Assembly (NCBI GenBank): GCA_019745565.1
Contig: JAIESW010000002.1
Location: 126,799 to 190,798 of the forward strand
Source: Burkholderiales bacterium
GTDB taxonomy: Bacteria; Pseudomonadota; Gammaproteobacteria; Burkholderiales; Ga0077523
Direction: 5' to 3'
DNA: 64,000 nt
The notes under the pieces are model-generated. The model saw only the letters and a list, made by a program, of their open reading frames with translations, did no database searches and was not told the DNA's origin. Each line of letters begins with the position of its first letter. The stretch's first letter is position 1. Shown here piece after piece: positions 52,166-60,508 of the stretch. A program made the translations under genes and the position numbers.

Positions 52166-54685
52166 ATGAGACGTCTCCTGACTGCGCTGTCCTTCGCCCT
52201 GTCCGCGTTCGTTCCGGCCGCGTTCGCGATGAACGCGAGCGATGTGGCCACGTGTCCACCGGCCATGGAGCGGAAGAGCGAGACCATCTCGGGACTGTTC
52301 AAGATCCACGTGGTCTGCGACCAGGTCTTCTTCGAGATCCCGAAGTCGGTGCTCGGCAAGGATCTGCTGGTCACCACCGAATTCGCCGCGGTCTCGGTCA
52401 GCACCGAGGAAGCAGCGCCGGGTGAGGTGGTCTACAACGGTCTGCTGCGGTTCGTCCGTCGCGGCAATCGCGTCTTCCTGGAGCGCGTCCAGTACGACAT
52501 CTGGGCCTCCATGGCACCCAATCTGCAACGGGGTGTCGAGGCTGCCCAGCTCGGCACCGTCATCAAGACCTTCGAGGTCAAGTACGAAGGCGACGACGGC
52601 GCGCCGGTGATCGAGATGACGACCCTGTTCGTGACGGAGGTGCCGGACGGCTTCGGTCAGCAGTACCGCTCCCAGTTTCGCGTATCCACGGTGGACCCGA
52701 AGCGGTCCTACATCGCGCGGGTGAAGGCATTCCCGGAGAACGTGAGCGTACGGTTCTACCAGACCTGGGTGCCCGATCAGTCGGAGCGCCTGCGCGATCC
52801 GGATGAGGTGCGCGACCTGGGCTTCATGTTTCACACCAACATCCTGTTGCTGCCCGCGAAGGCGATGCGCCCGCGCTACTACGACGACCGCGTGGGTTAC
52901 TTCCCGGTGCGCTTCCGTGACTACGGCACCGGCGATCACGGCGGTGTGAACCGCGCGTTCATCCAGCGCTTCCGCCTCGAGAAGAAGGAACCGACCGCCA
53001 CGCTCTCCGATCCGGTGAAACCGATCGTCTTCTACATCAGCCGCGAAGTGCCGTCGCGCTGGGTGCCGTACCTCAAGAAGGCGGTCGAGAACTGGAGCGT
53101 CGTTTTCGAGGCGGCGGGTTTCCGCGACGCGCTGATCGTGCGCGACGCGCCGGGCGAAGAGGAGGATCCGAACTGGGATCCGGAAGATCTGCGTTACAAC
53201 GTGATCCGCTGGACGCCGAGCGGACGGCAGAACGCGTCGGGCCCGGCGGTGGTCGACCCGCGCAGCGGCGAAGTGATCGCGTCCCATACCATCTTCTGGC
53301 ACGACATCCTGAAGCTGCTCGAGACCTGGTACGTCACGCAGGTGAGTCCGCTCGATCCGCGCGCGCGCACCGTGCCGATCCCCGATGACCTGATGGGCGA
53401 ACTGCTGAGCTACGTGGCGACGCACGAGATCGGCCATGCGCTCGGTCTGCGCCACAACTTCAAGGCGCACAGCGCCTATACGGTGGAGCAGCTGCGCGAT
53501 CCCGAGTGGACCAACAAGTGGGGGACGGCCGCGTCGATCATGTCGTACTCCCGCTTCAACTACGTGGCGCAACCGGGCGACGACGCCGGCCTGATGCCGA
53601 GGTTCGGCCCCTACGACTACTTCGCGATCCAGTGGGGCTACGCGCCCGTCGGCGACGGGATGTGCACCGACGAGGAATGGGCCACGCTCGACGAGATGGC
53701 GGCACGGCAGATCGAAGACCCGATGCTGCGTTTCGGCGGCGAGGACGTGGCCGCCGATTACGACCCGACCGTCAACACCCAGGTGCTGGGTTCCGATCCC
53801 ATCGCCGCGACCACGCTCGGACTGAAGAACATCGATCGGGTCGCGAAATTGCTCGTGCCGGCGACCAACCGACTGGGGCAGGACTATGGCCGCCTCGGTG
53901 AACTGTGCGAGGCGCTCGTGAAGAAGCGCGACAACGAACTGGGCGCCGTAGCGAAGCTGGTGGGCGGTGTGGAGGAGCTGCGCTACCAGGGCGGCCGCGG
54001 CGGACCGCCGTTCAAGCCGGTGCCGCCCGAGCGGCAGAAGGCGGCGGTGAAGTTCCTGGTCGACAACGCGTTCACCCCGCCCGCTGCGCTGCTCGACAAG
54101 GACCTGGTGCTGCGCATCGCGCCCACGCGCACCCAGGATCCTTTGCAGGGGTCGAACATCCAGATCCTGTCGCAGCTGTTGCGCACCGGCGTGTTCCTGC
54201 GCATGGCTGAAGCCAAGACCTACTGGTCCGACAAGCCCTCCTACCTCGGCATCGACATGCTGAAGGACCTGAACAACGGCCTGTTCAAGGAGCTGGATGC
54301 GCCGTCACCCAAGATCGACTTGTACCGCCGCACACTCCAGCGCAACTACGTGAAGCGCCTCAAGGTCGTGACCGGGGACTTCCGCAACCCGAACGCGTCG
54401 TCCTCCCGGAGCTTCGAAGCCGAGGAGCGCGACCGCGGCAGCATCGTACGCGGCAAGAAGCACGACCGCGACGACGTCGCCATCGCGCAGTTCAACTCGA
54501 GCCTCGCCGAAACGGCACACACCTACTCGCAGATCGTGGGCGCCTCGAGCGAATTCCGCGCGGCGCTGCGCGAGGGCGTGAATCATCTGGGTCGCAAGAT
54601 CCAGGACAAGAAGAAGAACGTGAAGGACCCGGAAACGCTTGCCCACCTGCGCGACCTGGAGGACGAGCTGGCGAAGATGTTCTGA
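52166..54685 (+). CDS. Secreted zinc-dependent metalloprotease (metzincin, DUF5117/DUF4953-like)
   Basis: 839-residue protein with a signal peptide (about residues 1-21, ending AFA). The metzincin zinc motif is complete: H420-E-x-x-H424-x-x-G-x-x-H430 (HEIGHALGLRHN), followed by a Met-turn at M459 (SIMSY). The large N-terminal domain (VFFEIPKSVLGKDLLVTTEF) and the C-terminal domain suit the DUF5117-DUF4953 architecture of bacterial zinc proteases, whose substrates are unknown. The start follows GAGGT. It may be periplasmic or exported; no anchor is visible. Confidence 0.88.
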   Translation: MRRLLTALSFALSAFVPAAFAMNASDVATCPPAMERKSETISGLFKIHVVCDQVFFEIPKSVLGKDLLVTTEFAAVSVSTEEAAPGEVVYNGLLRFVRRGNRVFLERVQYDIWASMAPNLQRGVEAAQLGTVIKTFEVKYEGDDGAPVIEMTTLFVTEVPDGFGQQYRSQFRVSTVDPKRSYIARVKAFPENVSVRFYQTWVPDQSERLRDPDEVRDLGFMFHTNILLLPAKAMRPRYYDDRVGYFPVRFRDYGTGDHGGVNRAFIQRFRLEKKEPTATLSDPVKPIVFYISREVPSRWVPYLKKAVENWSVVFEAAGFRDALIVRDAPGEEEDPNWDPEDLRYNVIRWTPSGRQNASGPAVVDPRSGEVIASHTIFWHDILKLLETWYVTQVSPLDPRARTVPIPDDLMGELLSYVATHEIGHALGLRHNFKAHSAYTVEQLRDPEWTNKWGTAASIMSYSRFNYVAQPGDDAGLMPRFGPYDYFAIQWGYAPVGDGMCTDEEWATLDEMAARQIEDPMLRFGGEDVAADYDPTVNTQVLGSDPIAATTLGLKNIDRVAKLLVPATNRLGQDYGRLGELCEALVKKRDNELGAVAKLVGGVEELRYQGGRGGPPFKPVPPERQKAAVKFLVDNAFTPPAALLDKDLVLRIAPTRTQDPLQGSNIQILSQLLRTGVFLRMAEAKTYWSDKPSYLGIDMLKDLNNGLFKELDAPSPKIDLYRRTLQRNYVKRLKVVTGDFRNPNASSSRSFEAEERDRGSIVRGKKHDRDDVAIAQFNSSLAETAHTYSQIVGASSEFRAALREGVNHLGRKIQDKKKNVKDPETLAHLRDLEDELAKMF

Positions 54686-54713
54686 TCCACAGGGTCCTGC
54701 GTGTGCCGCACGG

Positions 54714-54719
54714 TAGAAT
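54714..54719 (+). promoter_or_regulatory. -10 box for the tRNA gene
   Basis: TAGAAT, five of six matches to TATAAT, 16 bp before the tRNA. No convincing -35 hexamer is seen, so this is a partial promoter call. Confidence 0.3.
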
Positions 54720-54735
54720 GCACGGCCGCACGGGA

Positions 54736-54813
<78 letters not shown>

Positions 54814-54830
54814 ATCCGAACTAGCACCGG

Positions 54831-54951
54831 GCCCCCATCCCAGCCTTCCCCCGCGCTATTGCGCGGGGGAAGGAGTGCCTGTAGTTGCGTGGGCGCAGTG
54901 ATAGATGCACTCCTTCCGCCATCGAAGATGGGGGAAGGTTGGGATGGGGGC
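54831..54951. repeat. Hairpin-rich dispersed repeat, copy B
   Basis: Starts GCCCCCATCCCAGCCTTCCC and ends GGGGGAAGGTTGGGATGGGG plus GC, the family ends also seen at 35431 and 60253. Inside is the hairpin CCCCCGCGC-TATT-GCGCGGGGG. It lies 17 bp after the tRNA and just before the end of the convergent VOC gene. It is the shortest copy (121 bp). Confidence 0.8.
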
Positions 54952-54957
54952 AACGAT

Positions 54958-55434
54958 CTACTTCCCCTCATACGCCCGCTGCAACGCCGCGATGTCGAAC
55001 TTCACCATCTTCAACATCGCCTCGGTCACCCGCTTCACCTTCGCGGGATCCGGTCCGGCCATCATCTCGCCCAGCACCGTCGGCGAGATCTGCCAGCACA
55101 GGCCATAGCGATCGCGCAGCCAGCCGCACTGCTCGGGCTGTCCGCCTTCCAGCAATGCGCTCCAGTAGTGGTCGATCTCGGCCTGCGTATCGCAGCTCAC
55201 CAGGAACGAGATCGCATGGTTGAACGGGTCGAGCGGTCCCGCGCTGATCGCCATGAACTGCTGCCCGGCGAGCGTGAAACCCACCACCGCCACCGAGCCC
55301 GGTGGTCCTGAGGGCGTTTCGGCGGCAAGGGTCGTCACGCGGTCCACGCTCGAGTCCGGAAAGATCGAAGCGTAGAAGCGCGCGGCCTCTTCGGCTTCCT
55401 TGATGTACCAGAGATGCGGCGTGATCTTCTGCAT
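54958..55434 (-). CDS. VOC family protein (PhnB-like)
   Basis: 158-residue member of the vicinal oxygen chelate superfamily, PhnB/3-demethylubiquinone methyltransferase-like subgroup. It begins MQKITPHLWYIKEAEEAARFYASIF and has NHAISFLVSCDTQAEIDHYW and GWLRDRYGLCWQISP, typical of this group, whose function is unknown. The ATG at 55434 follows AGGAGGACAG. No neighbour suggests a substrate. Confidence 0.9.
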   Translation of the reverse strand: MQKITPHLWYIKEAEEAARFYASIFPDSSVDRVTTLAAETPSGPPGSVAVVGFTLAGQQFMAISAGPLDPFNHAISFLVSCDTQAEIDHYWSALLEGGQPEQCGWLRDRYGLCWQISPTVLGEMMAGPDPAKVKRVTEAMLKMVKFDIAALQRAYEGK

Positions 55435-55552
55435 GCTGCCTGTCCTCCTGTGTTTCGAACGATCGGCGTGGATCGGGGAACGGTCGCTGCTTGGCGACCT
55501 TACCTCCACGACGAGCGGCGCCCTCGGATTTCGACAAGCCGGAGCGGAGCAG

Positions 55553-55861
55553 TCAACGCTGCTCTGGTGGGATCGTACGGATGGAAGCACTGAACCGCGC
55601 GTGCACCAACGGGTCCACCGGCCGGAACTTGACCTTCGTGCTCGCCGGATCCTTCCCGAGATAGTTGTCGCCCTTCCAGTTGCGCGACGGCCGGACCGGC
55701 CGGGGTACGAATCCGCCACCGCAGTTCGGACATACGTTGCCCAGCACCGTATCGACGCAGTCGGCGCAGAACGTGCACTCATAGGAGCAGATGCGCGCGT
55801 CGGGCGCATCGGGCGGCAGGGGTTTGTTGCAGTGTTCGCAGGTGGGGCGCAGTTCGAGCAT
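55553..55861 (-). CDS. DUF1272-type cysteine-rich zinc protein
   Basis: 102-residue protein whose first half holds a zinc-ribbon-like series: CEHCNKPL, then ICSYECTFCADC and CPNCGG. This is the DUF1272 pattern (LRPTCEHCNKPLPPDA-type start). The second half is basic and less conserved. Function unknown. ATG 55861 follows GAGGAGA. It is divergent from the GlxA-type regulator at 55940, with 78 bp between them, so the regulator may act on it. Confidence 0.85.
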   Translation of the reverse strand: MLELRPTCEHCNKPLPPDAPDARICSYECTFCADCVDTVLGNVCPNCGGGFVPRPVRPSRNWKGDNYLGKDPASTKVKFRPVDPLVHARFSASIRTIPPEQR

Positions 55862-55939
55862 GCAGGGTCTCCTCAAGGAGGGTGCGGGGACGCGGAGTCG
55901 GTAATATGCGCGTGCCCCAACTGGCAGGAGTGACAGACG

Positions 55940-56941
55940 ATGGCAAATTCGCGCCAACCTCCGGCCGTACCGACGCGGACGATCCTCGTGGTCGTGTTCG
56001 AGGACTTCCTGTTGCTGGACGCGGCCGGTCCCATCCAGGTCTTCGCCACGGCCAACGACGAGGCGGTGACTTGGGGCGACGGGGGGCCACGCTACCGCAT
56101 TCGTGCGGTCTCGGTTCCGGGCGGCCCGATCCGGTCGTCCTCGGGCGTCACGCTCGGGACGGAACGACTCCCCGTGGCGGCGCGCGCCCGTGGCGCCACC
56201 ATCATCGTCGCGGGCGGGCCCGGCGTGCATAGCGATCAGGGGCGCGGGCGTCTGGTGGAGTGGGTGCGCAAGGCCGCGGCCGCCGCCGAGCGCACGTGCT
56301 CCGTGTGCACCGGTGCCTTCATCGTCGCGCGTACCGGGCTGATGGACGGCGGCGAGGCGGTCACGCACTGGCGCGACGTGGCCGATTTCCGGCGCGAGTT
56401 TCCCGGTGTCACCGTGCACGCCGACGCCCTCTTCGTGCGCAGCGGCCGCGTGCATTCGTCTGCAGGCGTCACCGCGGGGATCGATCTTTGCCTGAGTCTC
56501 CTGGAGCAGGATCAGGGACGGGAATTCGCGTTGGCGGTAGCCAAACGTCTCGTCGTGCACAGCAAGCGCCCCGGCGGACAGTTGCAGTTCAGCTCGGAGC
56601 TGCTGGCGCAGAGCGCGCCCGCATCGTCGTTCGACGAACTGGTGCGCAAGCTCAAGGACAAACCGGCTGTGCCGTGGTCCATCGAGCGTATGGCCGGCGC
56701 GGTGCACATGTCCACGCGCAGCTTCCATCGCAAGTTCGTCGAGGCGCTGGGCGTGTCGCCGCTTCAGTATCTCGCCAACATTCGCCTGGAGGTGGCGTGC
56801 GCACTGATCGAGCGCGAACGCGCGACCCTGAAGTCCATCTCCCGCCAGGCCGGCTTCGGCTCCGAGGTCAACATGAAAAACGCCTTCACCCGGCGGTTGG
56901 GCGTGACGCCGACGGAGTATCTCGCGCGCTTCCGCGGCTGA
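55940..56941 (+). CDS. GlxA family transcriptional regulator (DJ-1/PfpI-AraC)
   Basis: 333 residues: an N-terminal DJ-1/PfpI amidotransferase-like domain (about 15-190), where the nucleophile-elbow cysteine is in CSVCTGAFIVA, and a C-terminal AraC/XylS double helix-turn-helix (about 230-330; VHMSTRSFHRKFVEALGVSP and ISRQAGFGSEVNMKNAF). GlxA-type proteins sense small molecules, often amines or nitrogen compounds. It is divergent from the DUF1272 gene and convergent with another AraC gene. Confidence 0.92.
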   Translation: MANSRQPPAVPTRTILVVVFEDFLLLDAAGPIQVFATANDEAVTWGDGGPRYRIRAVSVPGGPIRSSSGVTLGTERLPVAARARGATIIVAGGPGVHSDQGRGRLVEWVRKAAAAAERTCSVCTGAFIVARTGLMDGGEAVTHWRDVADFRREFPGVTVHADALFVRSGRVHSSAGVTAGIDLCLSLLEQDQGREFALAVAKRLVVHSKRPGGQLQFSSELLAQSAPASSFDELVRKLKDKPAVPWSIERMAGAVHMSTRSFHRKFVEALGVSPLQYLANIRLEVACALIERERATLKSISRQAGFGSEVNMKNAFTRRLGVTPTEYLARFRG

Positions 56942-56953
56942 CCTTGCGTCCCG

Positions 56954-57928
56954 TCACTGCACGCCCGCCTTGCGCCACGCCGCCGGCGGCAGCCCGAACT
57001 CGCGCTTGAAGGCGCGGCTGAAAGCCGATTCGGATTCGTAACCGCTGCGTTCGGCCACGCGCACGATCGCCTCGTCGCCGGAACGCAGGCTGCGTGCCGC
57101 CAGCGCGAGACGCCAGCGCGTCAGGTACTGCATGGGCGATTCGCCCACCAGCTCGCCGAATCGCTCCGCCAGCGCCGAGCGCGACATCGCCACTTCGTGG
57201 GCCAGCCCGTCCACGGTCCACGGCCTGGCCGGATGTTCGTGCAACAGGGCGAGCGCGCGCCCGATGTGCACGTCGCGCAGGCCGGCGAGCCAGCCCCTGC
57301 CATCGGGAGGAAGATCTGCCGCGTACCGCCGCAACGCTTCGACGAACAGCAGTTCGGCGAGCTTCGCGAGCGTGGATTCAGCCCCGGGCCGTGCCGCGAC
57401 GGATTCGCGCACGCCCGCCTGCAGCAGTTCGCGCACCAACGCCGATGCCGGTCCGTCGCCAAGGGGAATGCGCAGCAGCCGCGGCAGCGCTTCGAACAGC
57501 GGCCGGCACATGTTGCGGTTACAGGCGAGATAGCCGCATACGAAGCGGGTAGGCTCGCCGCCGCCACCGTGGCGGATCTGAACGAAATCCTGCGGCGGCG
57601 TGGCATCCGGATCCATGGAAGTGTCCGCCTGCAATTCCATGGGTGCGTAGTGGAGATCGCTGCCCATCATGTGCCGGTCGTCCTGCGGGAACATCACCAG
57701 GTCGCCGGCTGCCAGATCGAGGGCCTCGCCAGTGTCCGCCAGCTTCACCTTGCAGCGGCCGGCGATGAGGAAATGGAAGAACACGATGTGCTCCGCGCCC
57801 GCGAGCCGGTCGCGGACGCCGGCCGGTCCGTAGCGACCGCGAAAGCACCATGGTGCGGTGAACTCCGCGTTCAGATAGACGGCACCTTCGAGCCGCACCG
57901 ATTTCAGCACACCTGACAGGGGATCCAT
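56954..57928 (-). CDS. AraC family regulator with cupin sensor
   Basis: 324 residues: N-terminal cupin-type ligand domain (about 10-190; FHFLIAGRCKVKLADTGEAL and AGDLVMFPQDDRHMMG) and a C-terminal AraC helix-turn-helix pair (about 215-320; HEVAMSRSALAERFGELVGESP and RVAERSGYESESAFSRAFKR). This cupin-AraC architecture is common in regulators of nearby detoxification or oxidoreductase genes. It is divergent from the GFA gene across 162 bp, which is its most likely target by position. Confidence 0.92.
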   Translation of the reverse strand: MDPLSGVLKSVRLEGAVYLNAEFTAPWCFRGRYGPAGVRDRLAGAEHIVFFHFLIAGRCKVKLADTGEALDLAAGDLVMFPQDDRHMMGSDLHYAPMELQADTSMDPDATPPQDFVQIRHGGGGEPTRFVCGYLACNRNMCRPLFEALPRLLRIPLGDGPASALVRELLQAGVRESVAARPGAESTLAKLAELLFVEALRRYAADLPPDGRGWLAGLRDVHIGRALALLHEHPARPWTVDGLAHEVAMSRSALAERFGELVGESPMQYLTRWRLALAARSLRSGDEAIVRVAERSGYESESAFSRAFKREFGLPPAAWRKAGVQ

Positions 57929-58090
57929 GGGGCCTCGGGCAAGAAGCGTGGAGTGTCGGACAACACCGGGCGCGTTGCCGCTCGAATAATGGCAACGCCC
58001 TCGGCGCGGAAGTGTCGAGGTTCCCTCTCTAGATACTACGTTGCTCCGGCGATTCGCGCCGGGGCCCGATCACGGAAAAGGATCCACCTC

Positions 58091-58561
58091 ATGGAAGTCG
58101 CCGATCATCCGCATTCCACCGACCATGCCCACCACGGCACCACCTACAAGGCCAGCTGCTTCTGCGGTGCGGTCCAATTCACCCTCAGCGGTGCGCCGGC
58201 CGTGATGGGTTACTGCCATTGCGAATCCTGCCGCACCTGGTCGGCTGGACCGGTCAATGCCTTCACGTTGTGGAAGCCGGAGGCGATCCATATCGTGCGT
58301 GGCGCCGACAACATCGGTACGTTCCACAAGACGCCCAGAAGTCATCGCAAGTGGTGCAAGACCTGCGGCGGTCATCTCTATACCGAGCATCCCGGTTGGG
58401 GACTCACCGACGTGTACGCGGCAGTCATCGCCGACTTCCCGTTCAAGCCCGCGGTCCACGTCAACTATCAGGAGACGCATCTGCGCATGGCCGATGGCTT
58501 GCCCAAGCTGAAGGACGTGCCGGCGGAAATGGGCGGTTCCGGCGTGACCTTGCCGGAGTAG
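58091..58561 (+). CDS. GFA family zinc protein
   Basis: 156-residue protein of the glutathione-dependent formaldehyde-activating enzyme/centromere protein V fold. Zinc cysteines: C23 and C25 (SCFCGAVQF), C42, C44 and C47 (YCHCESC), C89 and C92 (KWCKTCGGH). The family binds glutathione adducts in some members, but true Gfa activity is not secure for this subgroup. ATG 58091 is used. It is divergent from the cupin-AraC regulator. Confidence 0.9.
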   Translation: MEVADHPHSTDHAHHGTTYKASCFCGAVQFTLSGAPAVMGYCHCESCRTWSAGPVNAFTLWKPEAIHIVRGADNIGTFHKTPRSHRKWCKTCGGHLYTEHPGWGLTDVYAAVIADFPFKPAVHVNYQETHLRMADGLPKLKDVPAEMGGSGVTLPE

Positions 58562-58579
58562 CGGGCAGGTCCGAGCGAG

Positions 58580-58606
58580 CGTCCGGCTCAAACCTCGAGC
58601 CGGACG
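58580..58606. terminator. Possible bidirectional terminator between GFA and bufC
   Basis: CGTCCGGCTC (58580-58589) and GAGCCGGACG (58597-58606) form a perfect 10-bp stem with a 7-base loop, spanning the stop codon of bufC and lying 18 bp after the GFA stop. There is no T tract, so termination is only inferred from its position between convergent genes. Confidence 0.35.
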
Positions 58607-59367
58607 ATCAGCCCGTCATCGATCCATTGCCGCAACCACCAGGCCGCTCGGGACGGGGCCTGCTCGGCACCCAGGCGCTCCGCCGCTTGCGCGCAGATCT
58701 GCGCGAAGGTCGCACCGCCGCACGCGGCCTCGAGCGCCGCCGCCTCCACCTCGTCGAGCGAGCGGTAGTTGGTGTCGAAGTCCCGGCGCCACACGAGCCA
58801 TCCGGTCGGAGCGTCGAGCGCGCGCGCTGCCGGTAAAGGTTCGTCCCGATCGGCAGCCATGCGCAGCAGCGGAGCGTTGGTGGAGAGATTCAGCAGTCGT
58901 ACCGACGGGTGAAACGTGAACACGGTCGCGGCCAGAGCCTCCGCGCGCACGCTCGTCAAGTCATCGACCGTGATGCCCGGTGCGTCGGACGCATCGAACG
59001 CAGCGGCCAGTGTCCAGTCGAACGTCGCAAGCTCCGTCAGCCAGGATCGCCGATCGTAGGGCTGGGTCGACCGCAGGAAGTCGGCAAAGCCGGCGCCGAA
59101 CCAGCGGATGTTGCGCACCGTCGAAGGTGCTGCCTCCACGTAGCGAGCGCAGGCTTCGTCGAAAGCCGCTGCACCGAGATGGGCGCGCAGCGTTCCGAAC
59201 GTGTCGGCCAGCGCGCTGCGCAGGCGGATGCGGTAGGCCTCGTGGTAGATCGCGAGGCGCGGCCCCGGCCCGCTGCGCGGACCGTCTTCGATCGACAGGA
59301 GGATCGCGACATCGCCGCCGAGCACGAACTGCTGGAACTGCCGCTGCAGATCTTCCAGCCCGATCAT
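58588..59367 (-). CDS. bufC: BufC/HvfC-type partner protein (DUF2063 domain), copy 1
   Basis: 259-residue member of the DUF2063 (HvfC/BufC) family, whose N-terminal domain was once called a putative DNA-binding domain and which now is known as the partner of DUF692 (MNIO) maturases in bufferin and related RiPP systems. The segment RLAIYHEAYRIRLRSALADTFG matches its N-terminal domain; the middle holds FDWTLAAAFDA. It overlaps bufB by ATGA (59364-59367), so the two are coupled and presumably form a complex that modifies the cysteine-rich precursor encoded upstream. Confidence 0.85.
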   Translation of the reverse strand: MIGLEDLQRQFQQFVLGGDVAILLSIEDGPRSGPGPRLAIYHEAYRIRLRSALADTFGTLRAHLGAAAFDEACARYVEAAPSTVRNIRWFGAGFADFLRSTQPYDRRSWLTELATFDWTLAAAFDASDAPGITVDDLTSVRAEALAATVFTFHPSVRLLNLSTNAPLLRMAADRDEPLPAARALDAPTGWLVWRRDFDTNYRSLDEVEAAALEAACGGATFAQICAQAAERLGAEQAPSRAAWWLRQWIDDGLIVRLEV

Positions 59368-60227
59368 GCCGCTGCCGCTGCCGCTGCCGCTTCCGGATCC
59401 AGGATCGACGTCACGATCCGTCGCGCGCGATCCAGTTCGGTCACGAGATCCGCCAGCGGGGGGATGTCGTCGTCGCGCTCGATCATGGTGGCCACGGGAC
59501 CGAGGCGCTCCGCGGTGTACCGATAGAGATCCCACACCGGTTCGGCGACCGGCGCATCGTGCGTGTCCACGATCCAGTGGCCGCAGTGACTGTGGCCCGC
59601 GAGATGAATCTGCTGCACGCGGTCGGCCGGCATCGCGTCGATGTAGGTCCGCGCGTCGAAGCCGTGATTGAAGGCGCTGACATGGACGTTGTTCACGTCG
59701 AGCAGGATCAGGCAGTCGGCGCGCTGCGCGAGTTCGGCCAGGAACTCCCATTCCGTGCAATCGCCGCCCGCGAAGCTCACGTAGCTCGAGACGTTCTCGA
59801 GCAGGATGCGGCGCCCGAGCGTGTCCTGGACTTGCGTCACACGGCGGACCACGTGATCGAGTGCCGCCTCGGTGAACGGCAGCGGCAGGAGATCGTGCAG
59901 GTTCCGGCCCTGCGTACCGGTCCAGCACAGGTGATCGGAGATCCACAACGGCTCGACGCGCCGCGCCAGCGCCGCGACCTCTGAAAGGTACTCGCGATCC
60001 AACGGATCGGTGCCGCCGATGGACAGGGAGACGCCATGCATGACCACCGGATAGTCGCGGCGGATCGCGTCGAGCCACTGCAGCGGCCGTCCACCCGGCA
60101 CCAGATAGTTCTCGGTGAGGATCTCGAACCAGTCGATCGCGGGCGGCGTTGCCGCGATCTCCTCATAGTGGGCCGGGCGCAGGCCGAGTCCGTAGCCGGC
60201 AATCGGGATGCGGGGTGGGGTGGACAT
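59364..60227 (-). CDS. bufB: BufB-type multinuclear iron oxidase (MNIO, DUF692), copy 1
   Basis: 287-residue TIM-barrel protein of the DUF692/MNIO family, the enzymes that modify cysteines in RiPP precursors (bufferins, methanobactin, TglA-type). Expected metal-site residues are present: H64 (MHGVSL), H99 (SDHLCW), E144 (ENVSSY), D177-N180 (DVNN), H188 (NHGF), H208 (IHLAGH) and D221-T-H223. The C-terminus is an eight-alanine tail encoded by four GCGGCA repeats that run into the bufC start. It lies downstream of bufA but is separated from it by the 250-bp repeat copy C. Confidence 0.9.
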   Translation of the reverse strand: MSTPPRIPIAGYGLGLRPAHYEEIAATPPAIDWFEILTENYLVPGGRPLQWLDAIRRDYPVVMHGVSLSIGGTDPLDREYLSEVAALARRVEPLWISDHLCWTGTQGRNLHDLLPLPFTEAALDHVVRRVTQVQDTLGRRILLENVSSYVSFAGGDCTEWEFLAELAQRADCLILLDVNNVHVSAFNHGFDARTYIDAMPADRVQQIHLAGHSHCGHWIVDTHDAPVAEPVWDLYRYTAERLGPVATMIERDDDIPPLADLVTELDRARRIVTSILDPEAAAAAAAA

Positions 60228-60252
60228 GGTCGGGGTGTGGATGTCGGAGCGG

Positions 60253-60502
60253 GCCCCCATCCCAACCTTCCCCCGACGCAGTCGGGGGAAGGGGCGTACG
60301 TCCCCTCCCCCGGCTTCGACGGGGGAGCGCCCCCCACCGTCGATGGGGAAGGTTGGGAAGTGGCCAGCGGTTGTCGAAGCGGCTACGTCACCCTCTCGAC
60401 ACTCACTCAATGTGTCTGGGGAAAGGCTGTACATCCTTCGAGGTCACGCAACCGCAGGCACTCCTTCCCCCACCTTCGGTGGGGGAAGGCTGGGATGGGG
60501 GC
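60253..60502. repeat. Hairpin-rich dispersed repeat, copy C, inside the bufferin locus
   Basis: Starts GCCCCCATCCCAACCTTCCC (60253) and ends GGGGAAGGCTGGGATGGGGG plus C (60502). At 250 bp it is about twice the size of the other copies and looks composite: hairpins CCCCCGAC-GCA-GTCGGGGG and CCTTCCCCCACC-TTC-GGTGGGGGAAGG flank a unique middle of about 90 bp. It shares GGGGCGTACGTCCCCTCCCC with copy A. It fills the space between bufA and bufB. Confidence 0.8.
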
Positions 60503-60508
60503 GTTCGC

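Noticed and set aside
51289..52404. Antisense frame across the tandem repeats with its own repeated peptide
   Set aside because: The periodicity is inherited from the 51-bp DNA repeat; it lacks a ribosome site and signal peptide, while the plus-strand frame has both plus a terminator.
54814..58561. Integrated element with attachment sites at the tRNA
   Set aside because: No integrase, no phage or plasmid gene and no repeat of the tRNA 3' end seen in the window.
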